The notes beneath the pieces are model-generated. The model did not search any database. It saw only the letters and a program-made list of their open reading frames with translations, and was not told the DNA's origin. A stretch of 64,000 bases of DNA from Knufia peltigerae (taxonomy: Eukaryota > Ascomycota > Eurotiomycetes > Chaetothyriales > Trichomeriaceae), in contig JAPDRN010000074.1 of assembly GCA_030247855.1 (NCBI GenBank), positions 116,637-180,636 on the forward strand, read 5' to 3'. Of the stretch, positions 32,250-43,115 are shown piece after piece (positions within the stretch are counted from its first letter, which is position 1; every line of letters begins with the position of its first letter). The translations under genes were made by a program, and so were the position numbers.

Positions 32250-35047
32250 ATGATGTCCTCGCAGCAACGATCCAAGGAGGCAGATAGCGCAAACGGTGTC
32301 AAACGCAAACGTTGGCTTGCGTGCGACTACTGTAGGGAGAAAAAAGTTCGCTGTAAGTTTTTCTCCTCCACAACGAGCGAACCACGCTTCTGATGTTTTG
32401 TAGGCGATGGAGCCAATCCATGCTCATACTGCGTCAAGCACGGCCAATACTGCAGGACCTCGCCCCGGCGAAGGGTAAAGGATAAGTCTTTAGATTCAGA
32501 GATGATGGCTCAGAGGCTGGCTAGGCTTGAGGCGATTCTGCAGTCCTCGGCACATTCCTCACCAGAAGGATCGAATGGGCAGATGCCCCCGATGACCACA
32601 ATAACGAATCAACCTCGAAGAGAAAGTAGCTTCTCTTCGTCCATTGTGCAACCGCATGTGCCAACGAACTTGAGTAGCCGAGATGAGCTCCACCAAGCAT
32701 ACAGCTCGGCTGGAACTGTGGACTTTTCGGCCGGTCAGGAGAATGGCGACCATTCCGCCCAAAGCCAAGGTCAGGATGTTCTGCTCGAATAACTATTGAC
32801 CCCAAATGATGCGAGGCTGGCCTGACAATTAGACAGAGACACTGCCAGCTCATCCTCCTATCAGGCCTGGCGACAACAGTTCAGACGCCTGCAAACAATC
32901 TGTTCTTCCATCATTTGTCGATGACATACCAGGAAGCTTCAGTGATCATGGTGACGAAGAGCAAGAAGGGAGCAGCGTTTACTCCGCAGAGACAGTAAGA
33001 TACATGCCATCCGCACCTTGAGCCGCATATGCCGGTACTCATTTGTGTCTCCGTAGTATTTGGAATACCAAGGTAGATCCATGCTTAGCCGGAAGCTGGA
33101 TGGTCAGGTATTAACAGGAACAAGGTCCACGATCATTCCTATCCATATGTTCTCAGCCTGGTATGCATTGGGTGGCAGAAAGAGTCAAAAGCTTAGGCTT
33201 TCAGAAATCCGCCACACGATTTACTAGGGACATGACACGCCGGCTGAAACTCACAAAGAAGCTCTCAACCCAACGTGCTCCGGATCCTGATGAGGAGATG
33301 GCCTTCAAGTACGCCAGAGGTAACCGGTTCATGGGTGCCCCTTTTATTTCTCCACTGATTAGGTATGGAAGCATTCTTCGATAGTGGCTATGAGGCTACA
33401 TTTGGCATTGTCCAGCGACCCTGGTTTGAAGCACGCCTACGTATGCACTTCACCAGTCTCAAGCACGACGATGATGATGCATCCTGGTACGCGCTCCGCA
33501 ATATCATCTTCGCCTCGGGCTGCCGGTTGCTTATGTCAGTGAGTTCAACTTTGGTGGAGAGCTCCAGGGCATCTTGGCCATATTTCGAAAACGCCCTCGC
33601 AGTTCATACGGAGCTGTTGTTTTTGCCGTCTTCTATCGTAGGTGTACAGGCACTCGTTCTTATGGTAAGTCTTTCTTGATCTTCCTTTCCGGTTCGTTTG
33701 AAGCTGACATCGAGCCAGGCTTACTACACCGAGGGCGTGGGTAGTCCTCTTCTCCAGTTCATGCTTTGTGCGGACGCGCTACGTCTTGCTTGTGCCAAAG
33801 GCCTACACAGACAGCCCGCCCGGTCTTGGAACCTGCCCGAGCACGAGGTGAACCACCGCAGTTGGATCTTCTGGTCTATATACTGCCTGGACAAGCACAT
33901 CTCCAGCCGTTCTGGGCGGCCATCGGTATGTCTAATCAATATGTTATACACATCTTTTCTCACCAGCTGGGCCAGATCATAGATGACGAAGAGATCAACT
34001 GTCAGATACCAACATCGGGTGCATCATACTGCCTCATGAATTTCCCTGCCCGCTTGGTTCTAGTAGATCTTCATCAACTCTGCTCCTTTGTAGGCAAGTC
34101 ACTTTCCAGTGCCCGAGCTTTTCGCCGGAATCCCACGGAACTGCTTCAGATGGTCACCTTCCTCGATGAAAAGGCGAGGGTACACGGTGAGGCCGTGGAG
34201 CGTGTCCTGTCCATGAAGAGCGCTTTAGACCCCTCATCTCTACCAGCGGATCTTAGCCTCAAAGTGGCCCTGGCTCTTCACTTTACCTACTATGGCCTTT
34301 TATTCGACATCCACACGACTTTGACTTATCCATGGTCTCGAGGCATCATCAGCTTACGCCAGCATCCGTCATTTCGTGATCAGGTCGAAAGGTCTTATTC
34401 CATAGTGGCGAAGACATCGAGAGATGTTATTCTAGCCAGCCGGCACATTCCATTGGATGCTGCTTGTCCCTTTCTGTGAGTATAGGAAAATCCTAGCAAC
34501 GCTGGATCAACACTGAATCATTGCCAGCCTTGCGTACTACATTCCAATCTATGCCCTCATTAATCTATTCATCCACATTCTGCAGGCGCCGAACCATCCC
34601 TCTGCAGAGTCTGACCTTCTTTTGATGGAGCTGGGTGCCAGTCACTTTATTCGCCTTGAGTTGGCGACTGAATCCCAGATATCGACACCATTCGTGAGGG
34701 ATCTTTCCCAGATGGCCCGGAGTGTTGTTGAACGCGCAAAGAGCGCCGGCGGATCACAATCCGCCTACGACCTTTCCGACCTCCAGCAGGCTGTAGTCCC
34801 CGGGATTCCCGGACCAGATCCAGGAAACACAGCCCTCAAGCAAACCGAATTTCTGTACGAAGACGGTCTTAATGAGGTTTGTGAGCCCAAGCATGATTCT
34901 GGTAATTCCAGGCCCGTCAGCTCTTTCTAATATCCTCGCTAGTGGTTTGACATGTCCTTCGATCCGGGAATGGAAATGTGGAGCACTTTGCTCCCGATCG
35001 TCGAGCAATCGCCAACGGACATGATGCTACCAACAACAATGCAATGA
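32250..35047 (+). CDS. Zn2Cys6 transcription factor, likely pathway-specific regulator
   Basis: A nuclear regulator of 770 aa spread over ten exons: 32250-32352, 32404-32769, 32837-32994, 33057-33107, 33157-33319, 33363-33664, 33719-33925, 33967-34475, 34528-34876 and 34943-35047. The binuclear cluster is Cys25, 28, 35, 41, 44 and 51 (ACDYCREKKVRC, CSYCVKHGQYC); the first intron splits the codon of Cys35. A short linker with a possible coiled coil (MMAQRLARLEAILQ) follows, then a Ser/Gln-rich region. The PF04082 domain includes LRLACAKGLHRQP, the HRSWIFWSIYCLDKHIS core and GRPS. The exon sum is divisible by three and ends at TGA. It lies in the centre of the cluster, divergent from P450-2 with two CGGTCCG sites between. 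It probably binds CGG-N-CCG and activates all eight genes. Confidence 0.88.
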
Positions 35048-35744
35048 AAGGAGTCCAGTAGCGAGCTACGAAGCTAATCCGGAAGCTAATCCGGGATAGA
35101 TATCACGAAGTATGAACGGCAGCTGCAGAAACAGGTTGAAGGACTTGCAAGCACCGGTAGGGGTGAAGAGCCATTGTAATTAAGCACATAGTATTTTCTG
35201 CAATGGCGGCTATGAACGTAGGACCTTGTTAGTCCGCAGTGAATGGCAGTGTACAATAGATAAAGGCATTCTACCTCCCAGTCCGGAGAGTACGTCGTAG
35301 TCGGTCGTCACTCTCGCGCGAAATGGGCCGGAGTTTCGGTCCGAGGGGTGCGGAATGAAACAGACTGCAGTTCTATTTTCTCGGTATTCTCTGACATCGT
35401 GAAACGGGTGCCAGGATCAGTACCTCCGGCCACGCAATGTAGATGTCTATGAGACAATGATGGCAACTGTGATCACCTGTCACTTCAAGCTTGGATTGGT
35501 CCCTTTCGCCGACACTACACGCCGCTCAAGCACTACGGGGGCCGATGCACTAATTCAGAAGCCTGCAATGCCTGTCGAGGGCTCTACTAGCGATGCCAAA
35601 AGCACCGTTGTCGTCAACATGTCTGTGTTATATACCGGAAACGGTTGAGCCAAAACCGAACCCACGAAGGGTACTTTTATGGACGATACTTAAACGTCCT
35701 TATTTTTCCATCGCCTCGAGACCCTGACAAAGCCTCATTGCTTG
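35048..35744. promoter_or_regulatory. Promoter of the FAD monooxygenase gene
   Basis: A 697-bp spacer downstream of the regulator. It contains CGGTCCG at 35337-35343 and a short direct repeat (aagctaatccgg twice, about 35070-35094). No gene seen. Confidence 0.5.
35337..35343. promoter_or_regulatory. Candidate operator CGGTCCG (FAD monooxygenase)
   Basis: In context gtttcggtccgagg, very close to the 31738 copy's flank (tttcggtccg). It lies 402 bp upstream of the monooxygenase start. Confidence 0.6.
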
Positions 35745-37253
35745 ATGGAACGTACTATGACCTCAACAAAGGCCCTTCAGGTAGCCGTCGTCGGGGCTGG
35801 GCCGGCCGGACTACTGCTGGCTCTCATCTTGGCTCAGAATGGGCTCATCGTGACTGTCCTCGAAGCAAACGATAAGGTCGATGACAGACCGAGGGCGCTT
35901 CTCTATGGACCAGCCGCATCCCAGTATCTCTCACCCACCAACAGCGCACATTCAACCACCTGCTGACAGGAACTCTAGGGTCATAAAACGCGCAGGAATC
36001 CTCCACAAAGTTCTGAAGCGCGGGTTCTTGGTCAAGACCATGGCATGGAGAAAGCTGGGTGGCGAGAAGATCACGGAGATTGAGAACATCGACACCCTTG
36101 ACGTTCCTGACCACATGCTTGCGTATCCTCTGAACTCGCTTGCGGAGATGATTGTCGCCGAACTCGCGACACTGTCCAATGCAAGTATCCTGTGGTCCCA
36201 CCGAGTCATCGGTGTGTCACAAAACGACGATCAGGTCTGGGCAGAAATCGATTGCCACGGTGAGAAACGGAGGATAGAGGCGGATTTCCTGGTCGCGTGT
36301 GATGGTGCTCAAAGTGGCGTTCGGAAAGCTCTGTTTGGCCGAGACTTCCCTGGCTATAGTCTGGACAAACAGATGGTAACGACCAATGTAGGTGGACGAA
36401 GACCTTGTTGCCGGTACGGGACGCGCTAATGATGAACCGTGCAGGTATACTACGACCTCGATAAATACGGCTGGTCTGATATCCAGTGGACCATCCATCC
36501 TGAGCATTGGTTCATCTCCATGAAGATCACAAAGGATGGATTGTGGCGCGTCGCCTATGGCGATGACGCTCGCTTTACCGAGGAGGAGCTCAGGCAGAGG
36601 CTTCCCGACAAGTTCCGCCAGATCCTCCCCGGCAATCCTGAGCCGGATCAATACAAGATCAAAACCATGGCCTTCTTCCGCATGCATCAGAGATGTGCCC
36701 CGAAGATGAAGGTGGGAAGAGTCTTGCTCGGTGGAGATGCTGCGCACCTGTGCAATCCCATGTACGCTGCCCGGGCCCCCTCAAGGTCTCTGTTCAACAA
36801 CTGCACGATGATGCTAACCGACCTCCAGGGGCGGCCTGGGTCTTACCGGCGGCATCGCCGACATGGGCAGCCTGGCCGACTGTCTTCTCGGGATCTATTC
36901 TGGCCAGGCGGACATGACCATACTAGACAAGTACGATGAGATGCGACGAAGAATCTATCGAGACGTCATCAATCCACTGTCCACCAAGAACATGGAGCGA
37001 ATGAGCAAGGACGGCGAGTCAGTGCTGGCAGAAGACCCCTTTCTTCAGTTCGCAGCTGAAGCTGCGCAAAACCCAGAGGTGGCAGCGCAAATGTTCATGG
37101 TATGCGTTGCCGTCCATCATTCACGTCATCTGTACTAACATAGAACAAAAGCGGGATCTAGCCATGTCTTGCGACATGACACAGTTCTACCGACCTAGAC
37201 AAGATCAGAAGCATTCACCTCATGCGAGAGATCGCGTGCAAAGCAATATCTGA
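35745..37253 (+). CDS. FAD-dependent aromatic monooxygenase (class A, PF01494)
   Basis: A single-component flavin hydroxylase of 425 aa. Exons are 35745-35923, 35979-36387, 36445-36761, 36829-37099 and 37152-37253 (introns 55, 57, 67 and 52 bp). The dinucleotide motif VVGAGPAGLLLA is at the N-terminus. FLVACDGAQSGVRKALF is the DG motif, and GRVLLGGDAAHLCNP plus MGGLGLTGGIADMGSL is the GD motif, restored only after splicing the 67-bp intron through it. The length fits salicylate or p-hydroxybenzoate hydroxylase-like enzymes rather than the about 600-aa phenol hydroxylases. ATG 35757 is an alternative start. It probably hydroxylates an aromatic or enol intermediate in the cluster's pathway. Confidence 0.87.
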
Positions 37254-38133
37254 CTGAGGGCTTGGAAGCGCAGGATGACTTGCATGATAGCTTCAAGTAT
37301 GCAGCCCCCCCCCCCACCAACAACCGGGCTGCCGCGGCTTCATATAGGACATTGACAGCTATTCTATATTTCTATGCGTATCTGACACACATACTCTGTT
37401 TATTTCCTGCCGATTCAAGACACGCACCCGGCTTTTCGGACTTACATACGCGCTCGAGGCTACGTGCTACGAGGCATAAAACATGATATGTATCTGGAAG
37501 GCCGCTACAATGGAGTTCTAGAACACTCTTTTGGATTTGACGCCGGTGTGCCCGATCAAGGGACCTTATCTACAGACCTTTCGAGTATGACCATTCAGAG
37601 TTCACACCATTCTTCTTCCAATGCTCTCCCTTTCATGTGTAGATGTGTTCCATTTGCCAAACGCAATATCGACACCCTTCGTGCTTGACGTGTTCTACGA
37701 GACGGTATAGCATACTCATATGCTGAACTTGCCGACAATCTTCCAACTCGACAAATTTCGCAGAGATGGAATTTAGCCAATCTATCTCGGTTTCCTCGAC
37801 GAACATCAGCTTGAGAAATCTCTATTCATGGACCGGTCGAGAGAACACGATGACCGTGAGGTCGATCTCGGCTTTATAAACTACCTGGTATCTATCCTCT
37901 TTTTTGAACCACCACCATCCACTAAACAATCACTAGGGTCCAAACGCAGCCACGTGAAACTGACGGTTTGAGAACGGACTCTTGAGATTATAACTGCTGA
38001 GGGAAGTTACGGAAAGACCGAGGATTTGTTTAGCACGGACGTACCGAACGCAGTGTAGTGAGCCAGATATCCAACGAGGGAATGGTCTACGTTTTGGTTC
38101 CGGGTGATATAAAAGTAAACCCCTTCTACGTCA
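37254..38133. other. Convergent intergenic region
   Basis: About 880 bp of 3' flanks between the monooxygenase (+) and the second MDR gene (-). It has an 11-base C run (37305-37315). Open frames are short and featureless. Confidence 0.5.
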
Positions 38134-39201
38134 CTACTCCTGGACATGTACATGTGTCTTGGTGACCCTCTTGGCATCGCGATACGCGTCCAGCACCTCA
38201 TTGACCTTGTCCGCGCTCAAGCCTTTGAGGATGGTAAACTCGGTCGGCCTGATCTTCTTCTCGACCAAGTAACGGGGCAAGTGCTCCCAGAACGGCTTGC
38301 ACAGGTCCGGCCTGAAGTGACTGGCGCCGAAGACGTTGATCAGCTCCCAACCGGCCTTCTTAGGTTTGACCTGGGTCTCATCGACGGGGCCCAGGGGCAG
38401 GAGGCGGGCTAATTTGCCCTTTTTCGTGTTCGACAATGAGTTGACGCCGATGCTCTGCGTCGAAGGTGGATTGATCGCGTCGTAGGCGTAGATCAACTCG
38501 TCGCCCACGACGTCGCGGATCCTGGCCGTCACCTCGTCCGGCGAGCCGTGGCGATTGACGAAATGGGTCGCGCCGTACGACTTCAGCACCGCCTCGTCGC
38601 CGCCGACGACGACGACGCGACCGACGCCCGCCAGCGCGGCGAGCTGGACGCCGAACTTGCCACAGTTGCTGCCTCCACCGATGATCAAGAGCGTCGTTCC
38701 TCTGTGGTCAAAGGTCGACGCTTCGGGCGTCCAGGGTGCGGGAAGGCCCAGGCCGTGCGACGAGTCGAAGAGGGCCACCAACGGAGCCAGGATGTTGACG
38801 GGGATGGTGGCGGCCTCGTCGTCGCTCATACCGTCGGGCACCTTTGCGCTGTGGTCCACGTCCACGACGGCGTATTGCTGGAGTCCGGTCTGGACGATCG
38901 GGGGCGCAAACCCCGCCTGGTAGAAGACGTGGTCGCCCGGCGAGTATTTGGTGGCGCCTCCTTGCCCGAGCGTCGTGACTTCCCCGACAACGTCGTTGGC
39001 CAAGACGGCGGGGAGGGCGTCTTTGACGAAGAGGCCGTCGTCTCGCGCCTTGTGATCGTGAGGGTTGATGCCGGCCACGATGACCTTGATCTGCACCTGG
39101 CCCGGGCCGGGCTGGGGGACAGGCCAGTCACTGACCAGTGTCACTGGCTTCCCAAGCTCGGTGACAATCAGGGCCTTTTGTGTCTTCTGAGGAGGAGCCA
39201 T
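38134..39201 (-). CDS. MDR-family alcohol dehydrogenase/quinone reductase-like protein
   Basis: A second medium-chain reductase, 355 aa, no intron. The N-terminal GroES-like part has PQPGPGQVQIKVIVAGINPHDHKARDDG and ANDVVGEVTTLG. The Rossmann motif is LLIIGGGSNCGKFGVQLAALAG, followed by RVVVVGGDE. It has no structural-zinc cysteine cluster. It is GC-richer than the genes to its left. It is placed in the cluster because a CGGACCG site lies 485 bp upstream and because it is the last metabolic gene before the housekeeping block. That membership is less certain than for the others. Its reaction would be NAD(P)H-linked reduction of a carbonyl or quinone. Confidence 0.85.
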   Translation of the reverse strand: MAPPQKTQKALIVTELGKPVTLVSDWPVPQPGPGQVQIKVIVAGINPHDHKARDDGLFVKDALPAVLANDVVGEVTTLGQGGATKYSPGDHVFYQAGFAPPIVQTGLQQYAVVDVDHSAKVPDGMSDDEAATIPVNILAPLVALFDSSHGLGLPAPWTPEASTFDHRGTTLLIIGGGSNCGKFGVQLAALAGVGRVVVVGGDEAVLKSYGATHFVNRHGSPDEVTARIRDVVGDELIYAYDAINPPSTQSIGVNSLSNTKKGKLARLLPLGPVDETQVKPKKAGWELINVFGASHFRPDLCKPFWEHLPRYLVEKKIRPTEFTILKGLSADKVNEVLDAYRDAKRVTKTHVHVQE

Positions 39202-40023
39202 GGTGGTGGCGAGTGAGATTGGAAAAAAGGGTGGGATGGTTCGGTAGGTATCTGGGATAGGTCAATCAGTCAGGTCGTCTTATATATGTGCAGCCAAAAT
39301 AGCGATTTTCCTGAATGAAGAACCCCCCGTTGGAATAGAAAGTTTCGCACTCGAGGTCAAACGTTGGTCTCCAGTGAGATACAAGTAGCATTTATAAGCA
39401 GCTTATTTTCCTTTTCTTGCAGGCGAATCCTGTCGATCTGACCGGTCAGGTTCGCTTTGTCTAGCCTCCCTTTCCCTTTCACCCAAACATGGATGCGCTC
39501 CTTTCTTCTCGGAATCATCAAGCTGAAATTCGCCGAGTTCAATGGACTACACCTGGGGACGAAAGTTCGACGACGTAGAGCAGTCAGTACGGACAAGTAA
39601 CGGACGGAGCAGTGTCGAAAAGGCTGGCGAGGCTGGTCCGGCCGAGGAGGGACCCGCAAGTACAAGTACGAGCACGAGTACGATCCGGACCGTCCATGGA
39701 TCATGACCGTGCAAAATACTCGTGGCTACCTACCTAGATATAGTGGTCACTACAACTCATGAGCTACTATCGAGTGAAGTTGGGCGTGTTGGACACTTGA
39801 TCATCGTACGGGAAGAAGTCGTCTTGTTTGATATTTTCCGAAGTTTCGACCGACAGCCTGAGAAGTAGACAAATACCTATTGAAACCTCTTGACATTCTG
39901 AGAAATTCCCAAGTTGACCAAACCCGCCCAAGGCAAGGAATAAAAAACCAAAGACTCCGAACACAAACAGGCATGATGTAATTAGCTCCTCATCAATCAT
40001 TATTTCCAGCTAAAAGCACGCGT
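39202..40023. promoter_or_regulatory. Promoter of the second MDR gene; right border of the cluster
   Basis: An 822-bp spacer between the MDR gene and the 3' end of NOG1, with CGGACCG at 39686-39692. No gene seen. Confidence 0.45.
39686..39692. promoter_or_regulatory. Candidate operator CGGACCG (second MDR gene)
   Basis: In context cgatccggaccgtcc, 485 bp upstream of the start codon. It is the most distant and least certain of the seven copies. Confidence 0.5.
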
Positions 40024-42055
40024 CTATCTTGACCTCGTCGAACCTTGCTTTCTCTTGCCCTTGATCAAATGGGCTGGTAGAGACGCAGTCTCATGACGAT
40101 CAGCTTCACCTTGTCTCGCCATACGGTTCATCTTTCTCTGACTCAACTTGGCCATGCGAGAAGCCTTCTCCCGCGTAGCTGGGTCTGTGACCCCTGTGGC
40201 GCTGGCGCCCAATCCGTCAGTCAATCTATTCGTCTTCGGTGCCCTCGACAATGCCTTGACTCTAGCCGAAGGCGTATCGATCTCCATGTCATCACCGGCC
40301 GTCGAACGAGCAGGAGCATTGCGGATCTGGGCTCGGGCTCGATCGGTAGCAGAAGAAGCGTCCAAACCAATCGAGTTGAGATGTTTCTCCATCTGCCCTA
40401 AGGTTCGCGATTTCTTCGCGCGAGGAATCTGGGCTTTATTCTTGAGACTCTTCTTCATCCTCGCTTCGTTCATGATCAATGTGCGCTTGTTGCGAATCAA
40501 TTCAGCCTTCATGTGAATCTCTGCCTCTTCTTCATCGTCCATACTATCACTCTCATCGTAAAATCCTTCTTGGGTCAACCTTTCCTCTTCGGCTTCGAGG
40601 GCAGCTAGCTTCTCCTCGATCTCGGGGTCAACGTAATCTGCAACGTTCTTGCCATTGAAAAATTCTGGAACCTTGTCGTGCTTCCATTCTGGATCTGCCA
40701 AGTCATAAAACTTCTTGAGGTCGATGTTGTACACACCAGCACCGCCCTCTTCCTCCTCGAGGTCGCGTTCCAGCCTTCTCCTCTCCGGGTCAGACTTGTC
40801 ATACTTCTTGTGGGTGCCATTCTTGACGGCTTCGGGAATATATGTTTCACTGACTGCGCCTTCCATGGGTCTCGCGACGTGGATCCTAGCGAGAAGGTCT
40901 CCAAGGCGACCAGATGGAGCATCGGCCGTGGCAGGCTGTGAGGCTTGACCAGCCTTGAGCTTGGCTGCAACACGTTCGGCAATGAGTCGATCGCAGACGG
41001 TATTCTTAACTTCTTGAACGCCTTCATTGGTGATGCAAGACAGTTGAAGGAGTTCGGTGTTGGAGTTCTGAGTGAGGAGATCTTGTAACTGTTGTTGTAA
41101 TTCTGGGTCGAGATCTTCTGGCTTGGTCACATCGGTCTTGTTGACCACGATGAAGACCAACTTGTTGGCGAAGAGTGGCTTGATTGAAGTGAAAAGAGCC
41201 ATCTGTGCCGACACGGAGTATCCGCACTGTTCTGAGAGATCCATGAAATACAAGATGGCCGACCTCAAGTGGGCAATGGCAGTGATCGATTGCATTTCAA
41301 TGGTGTTCATTTCTTCGAGTGGATGATCAAGAATACCAGGAGTATCAATGGCTTGGAAACGCAGGTACTTGTAGTCGAAGTGTCCAACAAAAAGTGACTT
41401 CGTGGTGAAAGCGTAGGGCTGTACGTCGACATCGGCTCGAGTGACCGATTTGAGGAAACTGGATTTTCCGACATTTGGGTATCCGCAGATGAGGAGAGTC
41501 CGAGTATTAGGGTCGATGCTGGGCAAACGTCCAAGATGTTGTCGTACTTGCTCCAAATATACCAAGGGATCTTTCAGTCTTTTACAGATTGTGGCCATAC
41601 GACCAAGCGCCGCCCGCTTCAAGGATTTGCATTGGAACAATGACTGTGCGTACTTCAGCAGTCTGACATAGTCTCTTGCCACAGTCTCGATCAATCGCTT
41701 GGCTGTCGATAATGTGCCCAACGCGATTCTGAAATGATCGGCATCGTAGAGTGTATTCAAAAGATCTTTGTGAAAAGGATGAATGTCTTGGAGGCGGGGG
41801 AATCCCTCGAGAATTGCCTGCAGCTTTTCGCAGAAGGTCTCCGAGGTAAACTTGACTTTTCTAGTATAGAAACCTGATGAGCGATTAGTATAAGAGCGGT
41901 GAATCTCGCCATGAAAAGGCCGTACCTCGAATTCTGCTGATTTTGAAACCGGCTCGAATCTGAGTGGGTAGTCGTCGCTGTGTTCGGCTAAGAACGATAT
42001 CGATAAACTCCTGGGATGTTGGAACAGGGGCAATGTCCTTCCAAGTGGTCTTCAT
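40024..42055 (-). CDS. NOG1: Nucleolar GTP-binding protein 1 (60S ribosome biogenesis)
   Basis: An essential nucleolar GTPase for pre-60S maturation, 659 aa, close to yeast Nog1 (647 aa). Exons are 42055-41926 and 41873-40024, split by a 52-bp intron (CGA G to GT). The N-terminus MKTTWKDIAPVPTSQEFIDI is typical. The G1 motif is GYPNVGKSSFL, the switch II/G3 motif DTPGILDHPLEEMN, and the G4 motif NKTD. The C-terminal half is charged, ending in basic KGKRKQGSTRSR, as in the family. The ATG at 42055 is chosen because the open frame upstream reads through unrelated leader. This gene marks the change from accessory to core genes. Confidence 0.97.
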
Positions 42056-42496
42056 CTTGTCAACTGGCCGAACGATCGGACCGTGGTGTCGCAGTTGAAG
42101 TGGCGGTTGCAGAACAGAAATGTTCAAACGGCTGCCGTATCGACAAGACAAAATTTCAGAAGAATTTCTTATCGGCTGCAAGGAAGGTAAGCCGATATCA
42201 ACACCACTCTTGGCACGCCAGTGTGCGCTTGCCGAGTTTTGATTGGGCGGCAACGCCACGGTAGCATTGCTAGTATTCCATCCTTCGAATCCATCTTTTT
42301 GCTGGTCCATGGTGTCGTCTACCTCGTACTCATACTTGTGGAAATCCGAAAGTTGAGTCACGATCAATGCAAGAAAGATGTTCTTGTCATCTTGCCTTTT
42401 ATTGCAGCAGTGGTTCAAATACAAGTAGTCTCTACTGCGGCTTTTCTAACCTGACCATTCTTGATCGATGCACACAACTTTTCTCTTTACACAGCC
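42056..42496. promoter_or_regulatory. Divergent promoter of NOG1 and the GNAT gene
   Basis: A 441-bp head-to-head spacer. One CGGACCG lies at 42077-42083, only 22 bp from the NOG1 ATG and thus probably in its leader. I regard it as chance. Confidence 0.4.
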
Positions 42497-43093
42497 ATGA
42501 AAACGACTCGTCCTGTCTTCCCAGTACCGGCATCGCCCATTAAAACTCTTCGTTTACTTCTTCGCCCCGTTCGGCAATCAGATCTTACTGGCTTTCACAT
42601 CTTGCGCACTCAGCCAGAGGTGATGAAATGGACGAGTCAGGGCAGACCAGACCTGGATGAGCAGGCCACTCAGGCCTGGATGAACCTGTTTCTACCACCA
42701 AATGATGCTGTCACTTTCAACTTTGCCATCGAAGAAATGTCAAAGCCCGGGGAGGTCATCGGGATCATGGGATGTTATATTGCGGAGCCGCCAGAAGTCG
42801 GGTACATGCTTGTCAAAGAAGTTTGGGGGATGGGTTACGCCACTGAAGCTTTGGAAGGTTGGCTGCACGCATACTGGCAATTACCCAGAAAAGAAGTGGT
42901 GATCGGAGACGATGTTGATGACGATACTTTCATCGCAGAGACTTTAGCGGCAGATGTCGTTGAAGAAAACGTCGCGAGCGCGCGCATATTGGCTCGATAT
43001 GGTTTCGACGCGATATCGGAAGAGATGATCGAAGAGCATGGCCAGATGATCAAGCTCAATCATCTCGCTCTTCGTCGGCCGGAAACATCATGA
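42497..43093 (+). CDS. GNAT-family N-acetyltransferase (RimJ/RimL type)
   Basis: Predicted acetyl-CoA-dependent N-acetyltransferase of 198 aa, intronless. The N-terminal strand TLRLLLRPVRQSDLTGF is typical of Acetyltransf_3. The acetyl-CoA region reads EVGYMLVKEVWGMGYATEALEGW, where the Q/RxxGxG/A loop appears as VWGMGYA. ENVASARILARYGF is the usual late helix (N-x-S-x-R-x-L-x-x-x-G-F). It carries an acidic insert, DDVDDDTF, before that helix. The first ATG, 42497, is used. The acceptor is unknown. Its stop is 22 bp from that of DHODH on the other strand. Confidence 0.85.
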   Translation: MKTTRPVFPVPASPIKTLRLLLRPVRQSDLTGFHILRTQPEVMKWTSQGRPDLDEQATQAWMNLFLPPNDAVTFNFAIEEMSKPGEVIGIMGCYIAEPPEVGYMLVKEVWGMGYATEALEGWLHAYWQLPRKEVVIGDDVDDDTFIAETLAADVVEENVASARILARYGFDAISEEMIEEHGQMIKLNHLALRRPETS

Positions 43094-43115
43094 TATGCTC
43101 CGAGTCAGACAGACA

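Noticed and set aside
38548..39216. 222-codon plus-strand frame opposite the second MDR gene
   Set aside because: Shadow of a GC-rich gene; the MDR frame has clear cofactor motifs.
42077..42083. CGGACCG in the NOG1/GNAT spacer as an eighth cluster operator
   Set aside because: It lies 22 bp before the NOG1 ATG, outside the cluster, in front of a housekeeping gene. One chance copy is expected in this much intergenic DNA.
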